From Verrucomicrobiota bacterium (GTDB taxonomy: Bacteria; Chlamydiota; Chlamydiia; Chlamydiales; JAEYWL01), in assembly GCA_023428915.1 (NCBI GenBank), contig JAEYWL010000103.1, forward strand, positions 1 through 28,302: a stretch of 28,302 nt of DNA, read 5' to 3'. This document shows, one piece after another, positions 16,532 to 25,668 of this stretch (its first letter is position 1; the number at the start of each line of letters is the position of its first letter). The notes below the pieces were generated by a model. It searched no databases, was not told where the DNA came from, and saw only the letters and a list, made by a program, of their open reading frames with translations. The position numbers and the translations under genes were made by a program.

Positions 16532-19144
16532 TTATTCAATTTCCTTATAAAAACCAACTTTAGGAGCTACCTGCTTGCGCAGATAGTTTGCGCGCATCCA
16601 CGCAGGCACATATCTGATAGCAGCGCTAGAAAACTTGATAAAGGGAGTTTCTAAAATACCAATAGTATTGACTGCGATATTTTTATGGGTTACTGATTTT
16701 GAACTAAGCAAGGTGGGTCCTGTCTTGATCTGAATGTCTTCTGTCTTGCTTCTTATAAACTCTTGTCTTTGAGGATGAGTCAGACTTGTGTTATTTTTTG
16801 CCATTCTGATTGCAGCAGCTTCGGCCATTATTGGTTGAAACGCACGGAAACCAATAATCCCCGTACGGTCCTTGGCGCTCAGGCAGCCGACAGTATTTAT
16901 CGCTCGTCTCATTAGAATAATGGCTTGTTGTAAGTCCTCGGCGACTTCATAATCCGATTTGCCTTTTTTTAATTCTTCTTCCACTTTTATTAATAAGTTG
17001 TTGGATTTTTCTAAATCACGAAGAGCTTTTTTTAATTCTTCATGTTTTTCAGGATGAATTCGAAGCAGCTCATTTGTAATTTTTTTGTACCTTTCATTTA
17101 CTTTGTAAAGTTTAGGAAACTCCTCTTTATTTATTTCTGCTTGCCGACCATCATTGGCAGTATGTCCCTGCACAGTGGTATTTAAAAATACCGTGTTAAT
17201 GGTCAATTCTGGAGGGAATCCTGGCTTCCCTGGTAAGTGGATATTTCCTTCCTTATCAATGAAGGGTCCCTTATCATCAAAGATAAGTTTCTTTCCCTGT
17301 AGTAATCGCATGGCTGCATAATGATCTTCCCGCTCATGTAGTTCGTTATGCATCCAACCGCTTTTATCTTGTGTGTTGGTTTTTTCGTTGAGCAAGCCGT
17401 GGTGAATGAAATCGAGAACCATGTCTTCTGACGTAATTTTTCCAGCATTTGATAATTCTGCCAGCTCTTGGATTTCTTTACTTTTCGTTTTCACTGTTTC
17501 GTTGAGGATAAGAGTAAGCTGTGTCAAAAGATCTGTTTTACGCACTTCGATCGAGGTGTCGAGATGAATTAGTTCATGAAGATAATACTCTAGCCCTTCT
17601 ACTATTCTCTTATTTTTTGAGCCTTCTTTTTTTAATTTGGGAATTAAATCACTTAAACGAGTTATTTCTTCCCGTCTTTTATCAGGATTTTTTTGATAAA
17701 ACTCTAATTGGTGCAAATCAGTATGGCCGCTAGCTAATCTTGCTACTACGCCCACTTGCGTTAGCGAATAGACCTGTTCTCCATCTCCATCATTCACTAT
17801 CATTTCTCTGTGATTGAGATTAATGGGCGCATCAACTTTGTATGTATCCATGATTTGGCTAAAATTGAGAGTCTTATTTTCTTCTGCATTTAAGATGTCG
17901 CGTACATAATTGGAACCAAATCGATGTAAATTATTTTTGGCCCTTTCCAATTTGATGAGAGCTTGCTTGTGTTTTTTACTGCCAGGTTTACTAGTTTTAA
18001 TTTCAGCTTCATATTTGGCGATACGAGTTAGCATAAAGTTTTTAAAGTTTTCTAATCGTTTAATAGCTTTTTGAGCCTCATCAATCTTGGGTTGAAGCTC
18101 TTCTTTTAGGTTGTTATTTTTTTGAATCAAGTCTTCATAATAAGCGATTTGGTTCTTTTGAAAAACAATGGCAGGTTCATGCACGTCAATAAAATATAGA
18201 TGTTCTCGACCAATGGCCACTTCTCCATCGCCTAGTCGTCTATCTTCAAGGAGAAATTCACAAGTAGCAACGGGTTCTTTTAAACCTGGAGGGGACTTAA
18301 ATAAATCAACTGCACCTATGGTTTCTTTATGGTTAATGACTTCAGATACGATAGTCGAGGTCCTTCCTGGTAATACGACACTTTTACGGGAACCTGCTTG
18401 AGAAGCTGCTACTGTAGAAGAAGAGAAAGATAAGGGTTCAGTAATTTTACCAGTATCTTCATCTAAAAATGCATCAAATTCCCGACCAGTGGCTGAATCA
18501 GTGTCTGTCATATCTTCAAAAGCTTCATCGGTCATGGGTTCATATGTATCAGTGGTTTCTATAAACGATTCAGTTGTAGGCTCGCTAGATGGATCAGATA
18601 TAGTAGATTCTTGTGCAGCTTCTGAAGTAAATGAAAGTGGACGAGTTGCCATTGTCGTCATGCGTTGGTGAACTGTCAGGGGAGAGGATGGCGGGGAAGG
18701 GGGTGGAGTGTATTCTTGGCCTACACTTTCAATGTCCGAGGGTAGTGTATATCTTGCATTCAGCACTTCAAGCGCCGCTTTAACAGCTTTTCTGGTACTG
18801 GGCAGAATAAACCATTTGCCTTCATATTTGGTAAGCACATTTATTAAATGTGTTGGTCGTTCAGTTTGAAGATTAAAGAGGGCATCGGCATTTTGCGCGA
18901 TATAATTGGCTACTTTATGCATAGCAAAGTCGCCCATGCCTAATTTCATTTTAAATTTATCAAAAAACGTGACGGTTTTGGTGGCTTCTAAGTGTTCTTG
19001 TGTTACTCCATTAACAGTTGTGGTGGTTACTTTTAAATAAAGTTTACCGGTACTTTTTTCCTCAAATTTTTCTAAAGGGGGCTTTTCTATTTCCGTCGAA
19101 TACGCATTCTCTTGAAGCCGTTGATAGTCACCTGCACCGTCCAT
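16532..19144 (-). CDS. Putative phosphoinositide phosphatase effector (SopB/IpgD-like)
   Basis: The 870-residue protein has no signal peptide or clear membrane helix. Residues 754-762 read CLSAKDRTG, a C-x5-R phosphatase loop with Cys754 and Arg760, matching the CKSGKDRTG loop of SopB and IpgD at six of nine positions with the catalytic residues kept. About 100 residues earlier FLNTTVQ (Asn655) may correspond to the upstream Asn-containing motif of that family, which is less certain. Residues 145-260 are Ser, Thr, Pro and Glu rich and probably disordered (TPPPSPPSSP). Residues 330-430 are charged and likely coiled coil. SopB and IpgD are type III secreted and act on host membrane phosphoinositides, so a secreted role is inferred. 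Secretion is not shown by the sequence. It is A+T-richer than the neighbouring recN. Confidence 0.65.
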   Translation of the reverse strand: MDGAGDYQRLQENAYSTEIEKPPLEKFEEKSTGKLYLKVTTTTVNGVTQEHLEATKTVTFFDKFKMKLGMGDFAMHKVANYIAQNADALFNLQTERPTHLINVLTKYEGKWFILPSTRKAVKAALEVLNARYTLPSDIESVGQEYTPPPSPPSSPLTVHQRMTTMATRPLSFTSEAAQESTISDPSSEPTTESFIETTDTYEPMTDEAFEDMTDTDSATGREFDAFLDEDTGKITEPLSFSSSTVAASQAGSRKSVVLPGRTSTIVSEVINHKETIGAVDLFKSPPGLKEPVATCEFLLEDRRLGDGEVAIGREHLYFIDVHEPAIVFQKNQIAYYEDLIQKNNNLKEELQPKIDEAQKAIKRLENFKNFMLTRIAKYEAEIKTSKPGSKKHKQALIKLERAKNNLHRFGSNYVRDILNAEENKTLNFSQIMDTYKVDAPINLNHREMIVNDGDGEQVYSLTQVGVVARLASGHTDLHQLEFYQKNPDKRREEITRLSDLIPKLKKEGSKNKRIVEGLEYYLHELIHLDTSIEVRKTDLLTQLTLILNETVKTKSKEIQELAELSNAGKITSEDMVLDFIHHGLLNEKTNTQDKSGWMHNELHEREDHYAAMRLLQGKKLIFDDKGPFIDKEGNIHLPGKPGFPPELTINTVFLNTTVQGHTANDGRQAEINKEEFPKLYKVNERYKKITNELLRIHPEKHEELKKALRDLEKSNNLLIKVEEELKKGKSDYEVAEDLQQAIILMRRAINTVGCLSAKDRTGIIGFRAFQPIMAEAAAIRMAKNNTSLTHPQRQEFIRSKTEDIQIKTGPTLLSSKSVTHKNIAVNTIGILETPFIKFSSAAIRYVPAWMRANYLRKQVAPKVGFYKEIE

Positions 19145-19180
19145 AATTTACCTAATGCTAAATTCTAGTTTATAATAGTT

Positions 19181-19186
19181 ATTATA
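19181..19186 (-). promoter_or_regulatory. Probable -10 box of the effector candidate
   Basis: TATAAT reads on the minus strand 36 bp upstream of the ATG at 19144, with AGGT close to the start as a ribosome site. No good -35 hexamer is visible at 16-18 bp. The 246 bp between this gene and the end of the che operon are A+T-rich and otherwise hold only the 49-bp repeat and a small hairpin. Confidence 0.4.
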
Positions 19187-19321
19187 AGATAAAATTATTT
19201 ATTAACATTACTAATTGTTTTAATGAAGGTAGAATTGTTGAGATTGTTAAACAAATAATATTAAAAACATTAGAGAGAATTATAAAAATCTAAAATGGAT
19301 TGTTAGGAGGAGCCTTAAGGT

Positions 19322-19334
19322 CATTGTTCCAATG
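19322..19334. repeat. Small hairpin abutting the 49-bp repeat
   Basis: CATTG, a TTC loop and CAATG form a perfect 5-bp hairpin that ends one base before the repeat at 19335. It is not present beside copy 1, so it is not part of the repeat. Confidence 0.35.
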
Positions 19335-19383
19335 GTCAAGTTCGGCAATGTTCAAGCGTGATTTAGGGGCGCAACTTGGGTTT
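19335..19383 (-). repeat. 49-bp dispersed repeat, copy 2 (after the che operon)
   Basis: Identical to 42-90 over all 49 bases and in the same orientation. It lies 7 bp after the stop of the last che gene when read on the minus strand. The host genes of the two copies are unrelated (deformylase and CheB), so the repeat is not a leftover of gene duplication. Confidence 0.85.
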
Positions 19384-19390
19384 TAAGTGG

Positions 19391-20452
19391 CTACTTTTTC
19401 ATGATTTTGCAGAGGAGTTGAGGGATTTCCTCGAGAGGGGCAATTCTTTGTGCAGCGCCTAATTTGATGGCCTCGCCCGGCATGCCGAAAATAACGCAGG
19501 TTTCTTCATTTTGGGCAATGGTATAGGCGCCTCTTTGCTTCATTGTAAGCAGATCATCAGCGCCATCTTTGCCCATACCGGTTAAGAGTATGCCAATGCT
19601 ATGAGGGCCAAAGGATTCGGCTATTGAGCGAAATAAACGGGCCACGGCAGGACGCAACCCGCCTTCCGGCGGTTCATCAATAAGGACAACCTGATTGCCT
19701 TTGCGAACCTCCATATGCACTTTATCGGGAGCTAAGTAAACATAGCCCGGTTGGCCAATTTCTCCTTCCTTCGCTACTTTAACTTGCAGGGTACAGGCGG
19801 CATTGAGCCAATTAGCTAACCCGTGAATAAATCCACTGGCAATATGTTGTACAATATAGATTGGAACGGGAAAATCAGGCGGAAGCTTAGACAGCACCAC
19901 TTCCAAGGCCTGCGGCCCTCCAAGAGAAGCCCCTATGGCCACAACTTCAATGCCGGAAAGAAGCATAACTTCTTGGGATGGTTTAATATCAACCGCTTTA
20001 GCCTGTTCTTGAGGTTTAAAGTAGGGGCGCCGCGTGATTACCCTTACTTCAGCCATTAGCTTGATGGAGTCGATAATGGCTTTGGCCGTTTCCGGGTAAC
20101 AGGGATCATTAGGGCCGCGCGGTTTTTCCAAAATTGCCAAGGCACCGGCTTCAATAGCCATAAAGCTTTTTTGGGTGTCTTCTTTTTTGTAGCTGTTGCT
20201 GATTATTATGATTGGGATAGGGTGGAGTTGCATGAGTTTGCGGGTTGTCTCAAAGCCATCCATTTTGGGCATTACGATATCCATCGTAATCACATCGGGG
20301 GTCTGATGTTTTAAAAATTGGATTGCTTCTTCTCCGTTATGTGCAAAACCTATGACTTTCAAATCAGGATCGGAATCGATAATAAATGCTAGCAAATCCC
20401 GCGACACGGAGGAATCATCGACAATAAGTACTTTTATGGGCCGGGAAACCAT
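19391..20452 (-). CDS. cheB: CheB response-regulator methylesterase (second of pair)
   Basis: Removes methyl groups from chemoreceptor glutamates, and can deamidate glutamines, once its receiver domain is phosphorylated by CheA. The receiver domain (residues 5-120) has Asp12-Asp13 and the phospho-acceptor Asp58. The methylesterase domain holds the triad Ser176 (GASLGG), His203 (VQH) and Asp296 (GMGKDGA). All key residues are present in 353 residues. It starts 7 bp after the preceding cheB, with which it shares most of its receiver domain and the PKMDGFE and QTPDV stretches, pointing to tandem duplication. It is the last gene of the operon. A 49-bp repeat follows. Confidence 0.93.
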   Translation of the reverse strand: MVSRPIKVLIVDDSSVSRDLLAFIIDSDPDLKVIGFAHNGEEAIQFLKHQTPDVITMDIVMPKMDGFETTRKLMQLHPIPIIIISNSYKKEDTQKSFMAIEAGALAILEKPRGPNDPCYPETAKAIIDSIKLMAEVRVITRRPYFKPQEQAKAVDIKPSQEVMLLSGIEVVAIGASLGGPQALEVVLSKLPPDFPVPIYIVQHIASGFIHGLANWLNAACTLQVKVAKEGEIGQPGYVYLAPDKVHMEVRKGNQVVLIDEPPEGGLRPAVARLFRSIAESFGPHSIGILLTGMGKDGADDLLTMKQRGAYTIAQNEETCVIFGMPGEAIKLGAAQRIAPLEEIPQLLCKIMKK

Positions 20453-20459
20453 AATAAAC

Positions 20460-21527
20460 TTAAGGGTTTATCAGTGTGGAAATAATCGTCGGGATAAATT
20501 GCAGCGGTTCAACCCTTGTTGCAGCCCCTAGTTGTATGGCTTGCTTGGGCATGTCGAACATTACGCTGCTTTCTTCATTCTGCGCAATCGTAATGCCGCC
20601 TTTTTGTTTGATTAACAATAAGTCTTCAGCGCCGTCGCGTCCTACGCCGGTGAGAATAATGGCAAGGCAGTTAGGGCCGTAGACATTGCTCATGGAGTTG
20701 AAAAGAGAGGCAATGGAAGGGGCCGGGGCGTTTTCGCTCAGATCTTCAACCAGCTGGATTTTATTTCCAGATTGAATGCGCATTTGTGTTTTGTCAGGCG
20801 CAATATAAACATATCCTGGAAGTGCTTCTTCTTCATTTTTTGCCAGTTTTACATTTAAGGATGTTGATTCATTGAGCCAGCTTACTAACCCTTGTACAAA
20901 TCCGCCCGAAATATGCTGTACAATAAATATAGGCACAGGAAGTGTTGCGGGTAATTTTGAGAGGATTGAGGCCAATGCCTGAGGGCCTCCTATAGAAGCG
21001 CCTATAGCTACAGCCTCTATTTTAGCTTTCCCTTTTTTTTGCGCTGCTGGTTCCTCAGCTTCTGTTATGACTGCGGGTTCTGGAGCACTTTTATAGGCAG
21101 CCATTTTGACCTCGCTCATGGCTTTTATAGTTTCAATGACGAACCTTGCAGTATCCAGATATTGCGTGGAACCAATTCCTTTAGGTTTTTCTAAGATGGC
21201 AAGGGCGCCTGCCTCTATGGCTTTAAAGCTTTTATTGACCTCATCCTTATTATAAATGCCGCTGACAACAATAATAGGGATTGGGTGTGTTTGCATAATG
21301 CGCCGGGTAAGCTCGAAGCCATTCATTTTTGGCATCACTATATCCATGATGATGACATCAGGGGTTTGATTTTTTAGAAAATTCAGAGCATCTTCCCCGT
21401 TTTCTGCAAATCCCATTACTTTTAACTGCGGGTCGGATTGAATGATATAAGCTAATAAATCACGAGCCACAGGAGAGTCGTCTACGATCAACACATTAAT
21501 TTGACGGGAATACATATTTATTCTCAC
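20460..21527 (-). CDS. cheB: CheB response-regulator methylesterase (first of pair)
   Basis: A complete CheB with receiver Asp62 (counted from GTG) and a methylesterase domain showing GASIGG (Ser), VQHISGG (His) and GVGRDGA (Asp). The linker between domains is longer and rich in Ala, Glu and Lys (AAQKKGKAK) compared with its partner. The GTG at 21527 overlaps the TAG stop of cheA by one base, which suggests translational coupling. An ATG four codons inside (21515) is an alternative start and gives an N-terminus that matches the partner better. Two CheB enzymes with separate linkers and no visible CheR in the operon is unusual. They may act on different receptors or compete for CheA phosphate. 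Confidence 0.93.
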   Translation of the reverse strand: MRINMYSRQINVLIVDDSPVARDLLAYIIQSDPQLKVMGFAENGEDALNFLKNQTPDVIIMDIVMPKMNGFELTRRIMQTHPIPIIVVSGIYNKDEVNKSFKAIEAGALAILEKPKGIGSTQYLDTARFVIETIKAMSEVKMAAYKSAPEPAVITEAEEPAAQKKGKAKIEAVAIGASIGGPQALASILSKLPATLPVPIFIVQHISGGFVQGLVSWLNESTSLNVKLAKNEEEALPGYVYIAPDKTQMRIQSGNKIQLVEDLSENAPAPSIASLFNSMSNVYGPNCLAIILTGVGRDGAEDLLLIKQKGGITIAQNEESSVMFDMPKQAIQLGAATRVEPLQFIPTIISTLINP

Positions 21528-23821
21528 TACAATAGTTTTTTGATAATATCCAACAGAGTGTTTTGGGCAAAACTGCTCTTGTCTATGTAAGCATTAGCTC
21601 CAACCTCTATGCCATGTTCGCGGTCTTCCCTTGACCCCCTAGAGGTGCAGATAATAATGGGCATTTCTTTGAGCTTATCAATAGCCCGTATTTTTTGTGT
21701 CAGTTCAAAGCCATCCATACGAGGCATTTCTACATCGGTGATCAATAAATCTACTGGTTCAGTTTTTAAAATAGCGAATGCCTCGGCTCCATCTACTGCA
21801 GTTTTTACCTGATAGCCTGCAGATAATAGGATGTTCTTAAGTAGCATTCTAGCAGTCAAAGAATCTTCGGCAAGTAAAATTTTTATTATTCTTTCTTTTG
21901 CATCACTTTTTTTGGCTGCGGTTGCCTGGGTTTGGCCGATCGAACCTATTTGAATTACTGATTTTACAAGGTCAAAAGGATCCAATACAGGGATGACCTT
22001 GCCTTCTTCTAATATGGTTGCTCCTGCCAAATTATTCACTTTTACTAATAATCGCCCCAGGCTCTTTATAAACACTTCCTGCTCATTGACAATGCGATCT
22101 ACTCCAATTGCTACGGACACTTCTCCTGTCTTTAAGACAGCAACAAAAATTTTATCCGCCGGCTTGAAGGAAGAGTCCAGATGCAGTATATTTCCTAAAT
22201 AAGCATAGGAAAGAGTTTTGTGCTCAAAAGGTATAGTAGCAGTGCCTTCAACAGTCTTGATCTCGCCGATATTCATGCGCAGTACTCGCTTAACACTATG
22301 CGTGGGAAGAAAAAAGTTGTGCTTGCCAACTTGGACTTGTATGCCGCGAAATGTACCTAATGAGATTGGGAGAATGATTTTAAATGTCGAACCTTTTCCA
22401 ATGACGGTTTCGATATGGATTTGCCCGCCGAGTTTTTCTACTTTTTCAGATACGATTCCCATGCCGAGCCCGCGGCCGGATAGTTCGGTTATGATAGGGC
22501 TTGTAGAGACTCCAGATAAAAAGACTAAGCGGAGCGCTTCCTGATCGTTCATGGCTTGCACTTCATTCGGATTAGCGCCATGCTTGATCGCAGCATCCCT
22601 TATTTGGCTGGCCAATATTCCTTTGCCGTCATCTTGTACAGTGATTTCTACGCTATTGCTGCTTACTTGCATAGCGCTCACGGAGATGCGCCCCTCCTTT
22701 GCTTTACCGGCTTGTTCCCTTTCTTGACTCGATTCTATGCCGTGGTCTATGCCATTGCGGAGCAAGTGAATCAGGGGGTCTTTAATTTCTTCCAGAATTC
22801 TGCGGTCCACTTCAATATCACCGCCGCTGCTAGAGAATACGGTTTCTTTTCCCACACTATGAGAGATTTCCCGGATCATTCTGGGAAAAGATTCGAAGAT
22901 AGTTGAAAATGGCTGAAGCAATAATTTTTTAGTATCTTCTAAGAGGTTATCAACCATCGAAACAGTGATGCGGGCATCTTGAGAAGCATTTGCAAGAGAG
23001 GCGGTGATATGGTGTTGAAAGTTCGGGATAAAATCATTTTGGCTGTCAAAAAACTCCAACAGCGTCTTTAAATGTTTGACTTCATTTTTATCAGAGGCAG
23101 TTGTGATTTTTTGGCGAAAAAAACGAATGGTCTCTTCTAATTCTTGCGAGCGCTTGGCAAGTTCTTTAAAGCCATTCTCTAAACCGAGCAAGTCCTGATG
23201 CCTTTTGCCTACGGCTAATTTAACGATCAGCATTTCCTCTACTTCTTGCAGCAATTGATCCAGCTTGGTTGAAGAGACCCGGATAGTTTTAGCCTTTTCA
23301 ACAGGAGAATGCAGCTGTGCAGAAGCTTTTTCTTCCTCTTTAACTTCCGCCTCCTTGGCTGGCTGCGGTTCTTTCGTTTCAACCTGCGGATGCGGGAGGT
23401 TTTTTCCTGCTTTAAGAGCTTTTAAACGCTCAGTCATTTCAGCGATTTGACTGGTTGTGCTTTCTTGAGGAGCTTCTGCTCCCTTTGTGATGCAGGCGCT
23501 AATTAGATTAACAGCTGCGTGCACCTCATCAAAAAAAGCGCCTTCAGCAGGAAGCTTGTTGTCCTTGAGAGCTGAGAGTACATCTTCAAGGGACTGGCAA
23601 ATTTCTTGGATAATAGTATGGTTGACAGCCCTTGCAGCTCCTTTTAAACTATGCGCCTCGCGATAAATGGTTTCAATTGTGTCGCTGCGGTTTAATTCAG
23701 GAGCATTCGACTCCAGGGCTAAAAGCCCATCGGCAATGGTTTTGACATGCTCTTCAGCTTCCACGCGAAATGTCTCGAGGAGCCTGGCGAGAAATTCTTT
23801 TTCTCTTTGCTTTTGGTCCAT
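21527..23821 (-). CDS. cheA: Hybrid chemosensory kinase CheA with C-terminal receiver domain
   Basis: Histidine kinase that receives signals from MCP-CheW arrays. The Hpt domain has the phospho-acceptor His57 (AHSLKG). A charged linker (about 130-190) stands in for a P2 domain, so dedicated CheY/CheB docking seems to be missing. Dimerisation and ATPase domains follow, with the N box HLLRNGIDHGIES, DDGKGI and GRGLGMG. Next comes a CheW-like coupling domain ending near IPVLDPFDLV, and then a receiver domain with acceptor Asp696 (ITDVEMPRMDGF). At 764 residues the architecture equals that of WspE and FrzE hybrids. The attached receiver may act as output or as a phosphate sink. It sits between the MCP genes and cheB. 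Confidence 0.95.
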   Translation of the reverse strand: MDQKQREKEFLARLLETFRVEAEEHVKTIADGLLALESNAPELNRSDTIETIYREAHSLKGAARAVNHTIIQEICQSLEDVLSALKDNKLPAEGAFFDEVHAAVNLISACITKGAEAPQESTTSQIAEMTERLKALKAGKNLPHPQVETKEPQPAKEAEVKEEEKASAQLHSPVEKAKTIRVSSTKLDQLLQEVEEMLIVKLAVGKRHQDLLGLENGFKELAKRSQELEETIRFFRQKITTASDKNEVKHLKTLLEFFDSQNDFIPNFQHHITASLANASQDARITVSMVDNLLEDTKKLLLQPFSTIFESFPRMIREISHSVGKETVFSSSGGDIEVDRRILEEIKDPLIHLLRNGIDHGIESSQEREQAGKAKEGRISVSAMQVSSNSVEITVQDDGKGILASQIRDAAIKHGANPNEVQAMNDQEALRLVFLSGVSTSPIITELSGRGLGMGIVSEKVEKLGGQIHIETVIGKGSTFKIILPISLGTFRGIQVQVGKHNFFLPTHSVKRVLRMNIGEIKTVEGTATIPFEHKTLSYAYLGNILHLDSSFKPADKIFVAVLKTGEVSVAIGVDRIVNEQEVFIKSLGRLLVKVNNLAGATILEEGKVIPVLDPFDLVKSVIQIGSIGQTQATAAKKSDAKERIIKILLAEDSLTARMLLKNILLSAGYQVKTAVDGAEAFAILKTEPVDLLITDVEMPRMDGFELTQKIRAIDKLKEMPIIICTSRGSREDREHGIEVGANAYIDKSSFAQNTLLDIIKKLL

Positions 23822-23837
23822 GGAACGTATGGCTCAA

Positions 23838-25658
23838 TTATAATTTAAATTCATCTATCAGGTTTTTAAGGCTTTGACTAACCGTATTTAAACTGCTGAT
23901 CCCTGTTTCAATTTGCTTGATGTGCTCTACCTGTAAATTACTGGCCTCTTTAATGTTTTTCATGGCAATTGTCACCTGTTCAACCCCGACAAGCTGCTGT
24001 TGGCTGGAAAGGGAAATTTGTGAAGCGGCGCCAGAGACTTTGCCAATTTCTCCAGAGAGGTTTTTTACTGTATCGCTAATCTCGCGCGATAACTCCATCC
24101 CTTTTGCAACGGCTTTAGATCCCTGTTCAGTTGCCATGACGGCAGAACCTGTTGCATTTTGTATGTCGCCGAGAATGTTGCGAACTTGCTGGGTCGCCTG
24201 TTTAGATTGCTCTGCCAGGCGTCTGACTTCCTGTGCAACGACACCGAATCCTTTGCCTTGGTCTCCTGCTTTGGCAGCTTCTATGGCAGCATTCACAGCA
24301 AGCAGATGGGACTGTTCGGCTAGATCATTTACTGTATCGATGATGGCGCCAATCGCTTGGCTTTGGGAGCTTAACCTTACAATGCTATCGGAAATAGTTC
24401 CCATGCCTTGCTGGATATTGTTCATACCTACTTGGGCATCAGCTAAAGCAGACTCGCTGTCCTTCAAGGCTTTTAAGCTTTCTTCAGAAACATTCGAAAC
24501 ATTTTGGGCCTTATCAGCAGCTACTTGGGCTGTCTGTTTTAACTCCTCAACTGTAGTGGTTGTTTCTGTTACAGCCGCAGCCGTTTCTGCTATGCCGCTG
24601 GAGGCCGATGTGATAGAGGAAAGGATTTCTTGCCCGGAAGTCGCCAATATATCAACTTCTTCCTGTAATTTACGAGTGAGGCTGCGTAAACTCAACAGGC
24701 TGATAATGAACATTACTACAAAAAGAACTAAAATAGCTGCGAGATTAAAAATCAATTCATGCCTTAATTTTTGCTCTACATGGACACTATACTCATTTAT
24801 CTCCTGAAATAATTTACTGCTGATGGCTTTAAAGGCATTTTGCTCTTCAGACTTTGCTTCCAGCCAATCTTGACTGGAGATTTTGGCAAGCTGCTCTTTG
24901 CCAGGATTTAGCAGAGCAGCCCTAATGCTCTCTCTCGTCGAAGAAAGCTTGCTGACTTTGTTATCGTTATAAATTTCATCTTGATGGTCATCTGCGATTG
25001 TGTGAAAAGCTTTTTCAAATGCCTTTTGCTGGGCAATCAGATTGGACAGGGTTAACACCTGTTCTATGGTAATATTCTGCTCTTGCAGCATTTGATAGGC
25101 GAGCAATTCTTCGCTATTAGACTGGATCTCTTCCTGTAAAAGTATTAAAAAACCTAATAGGGAGCGGGAGACGGCAGCTTCATTGTTTTGCCGTGCAATT
25201 CCTGACACCTCGTCAATGAGGTCTTGGACAACTTTTTCAGAGGTTATTAAAAAGATGCCCGCACCGGCTGAATCAGGCTGGATTTTTTGGTTCATTTCTT
25301 CGATGCGGTCAAATATTTTGCGCATGTGCAGAATATTTTCGTCAGGCAAGTGAACAAGCCGTAAATCGTTTTTAAGTTGCACGATTTGTGTTTCGATGCT
25401 GTTAATAACTTCTTCGCGGATTTTTTTTGCCTTTGGATCATTGTATTTTAAAGCTAATAAAGAATACAGGCGCAGTTTTTGCAAATTCAGCAATAGGCTG
25501 TTTGCTTCCTCAATTACCTTATTGTTGACGATTACCTTATGCATGTTAAGGACGACCTTGTAGTCCTCGTAGAGAAATTTAGAAATAAACCCAAGCAGGA
25601 TTAAAGAAGGGATAAACACGTTAAGCAGCAATTTATACTTCATCTTTATGTGAGACAT
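23838..25658 (-). CDS. Methyl-accepting chemotaxis protein lacking HAMP
   Basis: Chemoreceptor with an N-terminal membrane helix (about residues 9-30), a mostly helical external sensor region of about 270 residues, a second helix near 301-324, and a cytoplasmic signalling domain. The hairpin tip contains DLAEQSHLLAVNAAIEAAKAG and the EVRRLAEQS contact segment for CheA and CheW. The second helix runs straight into SLTRKLQEEVDILA, while the sister receptor has a HAMP domain of about 50 residues before the matching KKNLQEEIDLLA. The signalling domains of the two are very similar. The ligand is unknown; the helical sensor resembles four-helix-bundle types. The start is ATG at 25658; a second ATG is five codons inside. 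Confidence 0.92.
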   Translation of the reverse strand: MSHIKMKYKLLLNVFIPSLILLGFISKFLYEDYKVVLNMHKVIVNNKVIEEANSLLLNLQKLRLYSLLALKYNDPKAKKIREEVINSIETQIVQLKNDLRLVHLPDENILHMRKIFDRIEEMNQKIQPDSAGAGIFLITSEKVVQDLIDEVSGIARQNNEAAVSRSLLGFLILLQEEIQSNSEELLAYQMLQEQNITIEQVLTLSNLIAQQKAFEKAFHTIADDHQDEIYNDNKVSKLSSTRESIRAALLNPGKEQLAKISSQDWLEAKSEEQNAFKAISSKLFQEINEYSVHVEQKLRHELIFNLAAILVLFVVMFIISLLSLRSLTRKLQEEVDILATSGQEILSSITSASSGIAETAAAVTETTTTVEELKQTAQVAADKAQNVSNVSEESLKALKDSESALADAQVGMNNIQQGMGTISDSIVRLSSQSQAIGAIIDTVNDLAEQSHLLAVNAAIEAAKAGDQGKGFGVVAQEVRRLAEQSKQATQQVRNILGDIQNATGSAVMATEQGSKAVAKGMELSREISDTVKNLSGEIGKVSGAASQISLSSQQQLVGVEQVTIAMKNIKEASNLQVEHIKQIETGISSLNTVSQSLKNLIDEFKL

Positions 25659-25668
25659 TTATTTACTC

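Noticed and set aside
23917..24807. Long open frame of 296 codons on the plus strand
   Set aside because: It is antisense to a complete MCP signalling domain, is rich in Ser, Thr and Cys, and has no ribosome site. The same holds for 25994-26752 over the other MCP and 5041-5781 under the copper pump.
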